A stretch of 64,000 nucleotides of DNA. Origin: Actinomadura nitritigenes. GTDB taxonomy: Bacteria > Actinomycetota > Actinomycetes > Streptosporangiales > Streptosporangiaceae. The notes under the pieces were generated by a model. That model was not told the DNA's origin. It ran no database searches and was given only the letters and a program-made list of their open reading frames with translations. The translations under genes were made by a program, and so were the position numbers. Of this stretch, positions 59,950 through 64,000 are shown in pieces; position 1 is the first letter of the stretch; the number at the start of each line of letters is the position of its first letter. The stretch lies in contig NZ_JAGEOK010000012.1 of NCBI RefSeq assembly GCF_017573545.1, forward strand, positions 124,001 through 188,000. Direction: 5' to 3'.

Positions 59950-60912
59950 TCAGCCGGCGGCCGGGGCGGCGTCCAGGGGCCTCGGGCCGTGCCAGCCGGC
60001 CCAGCCCGGCTTGGGCGGCTCCATCGGTGCGGGCGCGGTCGCCAGGTCGACGAAGGCTCGCACGAGCGGGCCGTTCCCATGCGCGCGCCAGACGAGCGTC
60101 CGGGTCGCGGGCGGCCAACCGTGCATGGGGATGAAGACGACGTCCGGGTGACGGTAGTAGGTGGGGAACGACGCCGACGTCGGGAAGACGTTCTCCTGCC
60201 GCGCGACCAGGCGCAGGGCCTCCGCGAACGTCCGGGCGACACCGCGGCGCGGGATCGGCAGCCCGCCCGGCGTCGTCTCCGGGTAGAGCGGGTTGCCGAG
60301 CCTGCCGGTGAGCGGGTCGGGTACCCCGAAGATCGGGTGGCCGGCGAGCTCCTCGACCGAGACGACGTCCAGCTCCGCCAGCGGGTGCGTGCGCGCGACA
60401 CCGAGAACCCAGTCCTCGCGCGCCATCACCGGCCCTTGGACGAGGTCGCCGGGCAGCTCGCCGGCGAAGCGGCCGAGGAGCACGTCCACCAGACCGTCCC
60501 GGAGGTTCTGCAGGTAGTCCGAGCCCGTCGCGTCGATGACGGACACGTCGCAGCTCGGGAAGGTGCGGCGGAACTCCGCGGCCAGCCGCTCGAACGCCTC
60601 GTCACCGCAATGCGTGAGATAGCCGACGCGCACCACGCCCTCCAGCCCCTGCCCGGCCGAGCGCGCACGGTCCAGCGCGGCGCCGAGATCCCCGTAGATC
60701 CGGAGAAGATCCCGGTAGAGGCGTTCGCCGACGGGAGTGAGGACCACGCTCCGCGTCGTCCGTTCGAGGACGCGCGTGCCGACCCTGCCCTCCAGCCGCC
60801 GGACGAGCTGGCTGATGCGGGACGGCGAGAGGCGGAGCCGCTCGCCCGCCCTCCCGAAGTGCAGTTCCTCGGCGGCCGCCAGGAAGGCCTCGACCTCGCC
60901 GATGTCGATCAT
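59950..60912 (-). CDS. LysR-family transcriptional regulator
   Basis: 320 residues from ATG 60912. N-terminal winged helix (MIDIGEVEAFLAAAEELHFGRAGERLRLSPSRISQLVRRLEGRVGTRVLERTTRSVVLTPVGERL, 1-65) and a periplasmic-binding-like effector domain from about 90. It is divergent from the membrane protein gene at 61023 and therefore probably regulates it. Confidence 0.92.
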   Translation of the reverse strand: MIDIGEVEAFLAAAEELHFGRAGERLRLSPSRISQLVRRLEGRVGTRVLERTTRSVVLTPVGERLYRDLLRIYGDLGAALDRARSAGQGLEGVVRVGYLTHCGDEAFERLAAEFRRTFPSCDVSVIDATGSDYLQNLRDGLVDVLLGRFAGELPGDLVQGPVMAREDWVLGVARTHPLAELDVVSVEELAGHPIFGVPDPLTGRLGNPLYPETTPGGLPIPRRGVARTFAEALRLVARQENVFPTSASFPTYYRHPDVVFIPMHGWPPATRTLVWRAHGNGPLVRAFVDLATAPAPMEPPKPGWAGWHGPRPLDAAPAAG

Positions 60913-61022
60913 GAGGCGATCCTATTGATGAGCCCCGCTTCATAACAGATGAGCGATTGAGGGTTTTTCGGCAGACCGGAACCTGACAAAGTCATCCCGC
61001 TGACTGAGCAGGAAGGACGGTC

Positions 61023-61541
61023 ATGTCACTCACCATGTGGATCGGCACCCTGGTCATCCCGGTCGCGGTCCTGCTCGTCGACACGGGCCGGCGGAGGCTG
61101 ACGACGATGCGGATGGCGCGTCCGATCGTGCTCACCGCGGTCGCGGTGCCCTTCGTGATGCCCGCCCTCGACCTGCACGGCCGGGGCCTCGGGCTGGAGT
61201 TCCTCGGGACGCTCGCGGGCGTCCTGCTCGGCCTGGCCGCCGCCGCGCTGATGAGGGTCGAGCGCGACGGCGGTTCCGGCACGGCCATGACGGTGGCGGG
61301 CGCTCCCTATGTGGCCCTCTGGGTCCTCGTCTGCGCGGCGCGGGCCCTCTTCGCCTACGAGGCCGACAACTCCCGCTCCTTCCAGAGGGAACTCGGGCGC
61401 TTCCTCGTCGGCAACCACATCAGCCCGTCGGCGCTGGCCGACGCCATCCTGTTCCTGAGCTTCGCGATGCTCATGGCCCAGCGCGGCGCCCTCTTCGTCC
61501 GCAGCAGGCGCGCCACCGCGCCGGCCCCCGCCGCCGCCTGA
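61023..61541 (+). CDS. Multi-pass membrane protein of unknown function
   Basis: 172 residues from ATG 61023. Four or five membrane helices (MWIGTLVIPVAVLLVDTG, PIVLTAVAVPFVMPALDL, FLGTLAGVLLGLAAAALM, APYVALWVLVCAARALFAY, DAILFLSFAMLMAQRG). The conserved-looking FLVGNHISPSALADAILFLSFAMLMAQRG end is typical of a small actinobacterial membrane family near LysR regulators. Its function is not known; context suggests export of, or resistance to, a LysR effector. Confidence 0.75.
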   Translation: MSLTMWIGTLVIPVAVLLVDTGRRRLTTMRMARPIVLTAVAVPFVMPALDLHGRGLGLEFLGTLAGVLLGLAAAALMRVERDGGSGTAMTVAGAPYVALWVLVCAARALFAYEADNSRSFQRELGRFLVGNHISPSALADAILFLSFAMLMAQRGALFVRSRRATAPAPAAA

Positions 61542-61670
61542 CGCTCGCGCCCCGGCAGGGCACCGCCCGCCGATGACCTCCGTCCCGACAGCGCGTGACC
61601 GCATGCGGTCAGGGATGTATTTTTCGGCGCGCTCGCGGCTCCTGTCTCAAAAACGAGTCGGGAGGCTCCC

Positions 61671-62228
61671 ATGGGTCAACGTCGGGACAAGCGGCCGGCG
61701 GTGCGGATCGTCCGATACGGCACCGTGCCGCCGCAGCGGACGGACGGCGCGCTGGCGCTCGACCCCGCGCAGGCGACGGCGCGGCGGCGGGCCGCGGCGT
61801 CCGAGCAGAAGGCCGAGGCACCGCCGGGCGGGACGGTCCGGCCGGTCCGGCCGGACCGTCGTGGGCGGGGCCCGCTGCGGGTGGTGCGGCCCGCAGGCGG
61901 GATGGACGCGGAGGTCCGGGCCGTCGCCGACACCACCCTGCGGATCGTCGTCGAAGTACTGGCCGGGACGCGCCCGCCGCACCAGCTGTCACTGGTCGCG
62001 GTCCCGGCGGTGTGCCGCGGCCTGGCGCCGCACCGCCGCGCGGTGCCCGGCGGGCGGCGGATCGTCCCGCCGCGCGTGCTGTCCAGCCGGTTGCAGCGTC
62101 CGTCGCCCGCCGTCGCCGAGGCGTCCGCCGTGGTCGTCGTCGCAGGACGCGTGCACGCGGTCGGGCTGCGCCTCCAGCACCTGCGCGGACGGTGGCGCTG
62201 CACGGCCGTCGAGACCACCGCCCCCTGA
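61671..62228 (+). CDS. Rv3235-family protein
   Basis: 185 residues from ATG 61671, five bases after GGAGG. N-terminal half basic and Pro-rich. C-terminal half: RAVADTTLRIVVEVLAGTRPPHQLSLVAVPAVCRGLAPHRR...PRVLSSRLQRPSPAVAEASAVVVVAGRVHAVGLRLQHLRGRWRCTAVE, the conserved Rv3235 (DUF6459) domain. In actinobacteria these genes lie next to secA, as here. Function unknown. Confidence 0.85.
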   Translation: MGQRRDKRPAVRIVRYGTVPPQRTDGALALDPAQATARRRAAASEQKAEAPPGGTVRPVRPDRRGRGPLRVVRPAGGMDAEVRAVADTTLRIVVEVLAGTRPPHQLSLVAVPAVCRGLAPHRRAVPGGRRIVPPRVLSSRLQRPSPAVAEASAVVVVAGRVHAVGLRLQHLRGRWRCTAVETTAP

Positions 62229-62290
62229 CGGCGCCCCGGGCACACGGCGGACCTCGAGACGGCGAAACCTGATACGGCGACGCCTGACAT

Positions 62291-62363
62291 AGCGGCCCCG
62301 GATGCGGCGGCCCCGGATGCGGCGGCCCCGGATGCGGCGGCCCCGGATGCGGCGGCCCCGGAT
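62291..62363. repeat. 15-bp tandem repeat between the Rv3235-family gene and secA
   Basis: GCGGCGGCCCCGGAT is repeated four times without change from 62304 to 62363, with a 13-base partial copy before it (62291-62303) and looser copies further left (GATACGGCGACGCCT). It lies between a convergent pair of genes and outside any credible coding frame. A variable-number repeat; no biological role is evident. Confidence 0.9.
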
Positions 62364-62369
62364 GCGGCG

Positions 62370-62401
62370 AGGCGGCCTCCCGGATGTCCGGGAGGCCGCC
62401 T
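62370..62401 (-). terminator. secA terminator hairpin
   Basis: A perfect 15-bp stem (AGGCGGCCTCCCGGA / TCCGGGAGGCCGCCT) with only two bases between arms, 19 bases after the secA stop. Confidence 0.85.
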
Positions 62402-62419
62402 CGTCAGCGCGCCGACCTG

Positions 62420-64000
62420 CTACTTCTTGCTGCGCGGGTCGCCGTGGCAGCGCTTGAACTTCTTGCCGGAGCCGCAGGGGCACGGGTCGTTGCGGTTCAC
62501 GCCCGCGTACTCGTCCTCCGTCTCCTCGGTGTGGTGCTCCACGCCGCCCTCGCCGTCGACGGTGGGCGCCGAGTAGTCCAGCTTCTTCGGACGCTTCGGC
62601 TCGTCGAGGCCCTTGGCGTGGATGACCGGCTCCTCCTCGGCCTCCACCGGGACGGTGTCGGACGGCTCCTCACCGGCGCCCGCGGCCGGCGCGGTCTTGG
62701 CGACCGACACCGGCTTCGCGCCCACCTGCGGGGCCTCCGGCTGCTCCTCCACCTCGACCTCGAGGTTGAACAGGTAGCCGACCGACTCCTCCTTGATGCC
62801 GTCGAGCATCGCGTTGAACATGTCGTAGCCCTCGCGCTGGTACTCCACCAGCGGGTCGCGCTGCGCCATGGCCCGCAGTCCGATGCCCTCCTGCAGGTAG
62901 TCCATCTCGTACAGGTGCTCGCGCCACTTGCGGTCCAGCACCGACAGCACGACCCGGCGCTCCAGCTCCCGCATGACCTCGGGGCCGAGCTCCTCCTCGC
63001 GCTTGTCGTAGGCCGCCTGCGCGTCGTCGCGGATCTTCTCGGCGAGCGTCTCCGCGTCCAGGCCCGAGATGTCGCCGTCGGCCTCGTCCTCGACCAGCTC
63101 GTCGACGGTGAGGCTGATCGGGTACAGCTGCTTGAACGCCTTCCACAGCTTCTCGAGGTCCCAGTCCTCGGCGAAGCCCTCGTTGGTGGCGCCCGCGACG
63201 TAGCCCGCGACGACCTCGTCGATCATCCGGCGGACCTGGTCGTGCAGGTCCTCGCCCTCCAGCACCTTGCGGCGCTCGGCGTAGATGACCTTGCGCTGCC
63301 GGTTCAGCACCTCGTCGTACTTCAAGACGTTCTTGCGCATCTCGAAGTTCTGCTGCTCGACCTGGCTCTGCGCCGACCTGATCGCGTTCGACACGATCTT
63401 GGACTCGATCGGCACGTCGTCCGGGATGTTCAGGCGCGTCATGATCGCCTCGACCCGGGCCGAGTTGAACAGCCGCATGAGGTCGTCCTCCAGCGACAGG
63501 TAGAACCGGGACTCGCCCGGGTCGCCCTGCCGGCCGGACCGGCCGCGCAGCTGGTTGTCGATGCGCCGCGACTCGTGCCGCTCGGTCGCGAGCACGTACA
63601 GGCCGCCGATCTCGACGACCTCCTCGTGCTCGCCCTTCACGGCCTCCTTGGCCTTCTCCAGCGCCTCCGGCCAGGCCGCCTCGTACTCCTCCGGAGTCTC
63701 GAGCGGCGACAGGCCGCGCTGGTGCAGCTCCAGGTCAGCGCGGAAGTCGGGGTTGCCGCCGAGCATGATGTCGGTGCCGCGGCCCGCCATGTTCGTCGCG
63801 ACGGTGACGCCGCCCTTGCGGCCCGCCTCCGCGACGATCGCCGACTCCTGCTCGTGGTGCTTGGCGTTCAGCACCTGGTGCGGGATGCCGCGCCGCTTGA
63901 GCATCTTGCTCAGCTTCTCGGACTTCTCCACCGACGTCGTGCCGACCAGGACCGGCTGGCCCTTCTCGTGGCGCTCGGCGATGTCGTCGACCACGGCCTC
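62420..64000 (-). CDS. secA: Protein translocase ATPase SecA, N-terminal part outside window
   Basis: The C-terminal 526 residues are visible; the frame continues past the right edge. Motor domain 2 is present (VGTTSVEKSEKLSKMLKRRGIPHQVLNAKHHEQESAIVAEAG, VTVATNMAGRGTDIMLGG, ERHESRRIDNQLRGRSGRQGDPG). The helical wing and scaffold follow, then a linker and a zinc-binding SEC-C tail (RNDPCPCGSGKKFKRCHG). It drives preprotein export through SecYEG. Confidence 0.97.
   Translation of the reverse strand, partial: EAVVDDIAERHEKGQPVLVGTTSVEKSEKLSKMLKRRGIPHQVLNAKHHEQESAIVAEAGRKGGVTVATNMAGRGTDIMLGGNPDFRADLELHQRGLSPLETPEEYEAAWPEALEKAKEAVKGEHEEVVEIGGLYVLATERHESRRIDNQLRGRSGRQGDPGESRFYLSLEDDLMRLFNSARVEAIMTRLNIPDDVPIESKIVSNAIRSAQSQVEQQNFEMRKNVLKYDEVLNRQRKVIYAERRKVLEGEDLHDQVRRMIDEVVAGYVAGATNEGFAEDWDLEKLWKAFKQLYPISLTVDELVEDEADGDISGLDAETLAEKIRDDAQAAYDKREEELGPEVMRELERRVVLSVLDRKWREHLYEMDYLQEGIGLRAMAQRDPLVEYQREGYDMFNAMLDGIKEESVGYLFNLEVEVEEQPEAPQVGAKPVSVAKTAPAAGAGEEPSDTVPVEAEEEPVIHAKGLDEPKRPKKLDYSAPTVDGEGGVEHHTEETEDEYAGVNRNDPCPCGSGKKFKRCHGDPRSKK

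Noticed and set aside
62291..62363. CRISPR array
   Set aside because: Contiguous 15-bp units without spacers and no cas genes.

Overview
The window is high-GC actinobacterial chromosome. The gene set (smpB/ssrA, a GntR regulator with DasR-type operators, MurQ/MurR recycling genes, the 180-kDa class of NAD-glutamate dehydrogenase, DUF397/ATP-binding regulators, frequent GTG starts and GTGA/ATGA overlaps) suggests a Streptosporangiales organism, most likely near Actinomadura. That placement is inference; no rRNA is present.

Region 1 (1-1293): the 5' part of a secreted alpha/beta-hydrolase peptidase, then the terminator that originally followed the tmRNA gene. Region 2 (1294-15587): a 14.3-kb integrative element inserted in the 3' end of ssrA and bounded by an exact 33-bp direct repeat. 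The right end carries a tyrosine integrase and an XRE repressor (+), divergent from a tightly overlapping six-gene operon (-) with an excisionase-like protein and a RepA-type AAA helicase. The middle carries a tail tape-measure protein fused to an NlpC/P60 domain, preceded by an HExxH protein and small genes. The left end holds DUF2637, ribbon-helix-helix, zinc-ribbon and XRE genes; three of its plus-strand units are preceded by the same kind of structured leader. I see no capsid, portal, terminase, FtsK/TraB or relaxase gene, so it resembles neither a complete prophage nor a conjugative element. It is the best candidate here for something undescribed: a tail-carrying satellite or a heavily reduced prophage.

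Region 3 (15556-31821): the intact tmRNA, a penicillin-binding-protein homologue that has lost all three catalytic motifs, smpB, a ctpA-like protease, ftsX and ftsE; then prfB in the opposite orientation, surrounded by three related lipoprotein genes; then NAD-glutamate dehydrogenase. Region 4 (31822-43399): Ser/Thr kinase, acetoacetyl-CoA synthetase, two HAD proteins, pruA, a truncated DUF397 gene beside an ATP-binding regulator, and an acyl-CoA dehydrogenase.

Region 5 (43400-59852) is a cell-wall amino-sugar recycling and N-acetylglucosamine (GlcNAc) uptake locus. It has murQ-murR divergent from an amino-sugar kinase, a bifunctional PBP, a GH3 beta-N-acetylhexosaminidase, and one minus-strand operon (nagA, SIS deaminase/isomerase, EIIB, EIIA, HAD, HPr, EI) divergent from a dasR-like regulator and EIIC. 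The nagA/dasR intergenic region holds two palindromic dre-like operators. Hexosaminidase and etherase would release GlcNAc and GlcNAc-6-P, the PTS would import and phosphorylate GlcNAc, and NagA plus the SIS enzyme would feed glycolysis. Region 6 (59853-64000): a LysR regulator divergent from a membrane protein, an Rv3235-family protein, a 15-bp tandem repeat, and the C-terminal part of secA.
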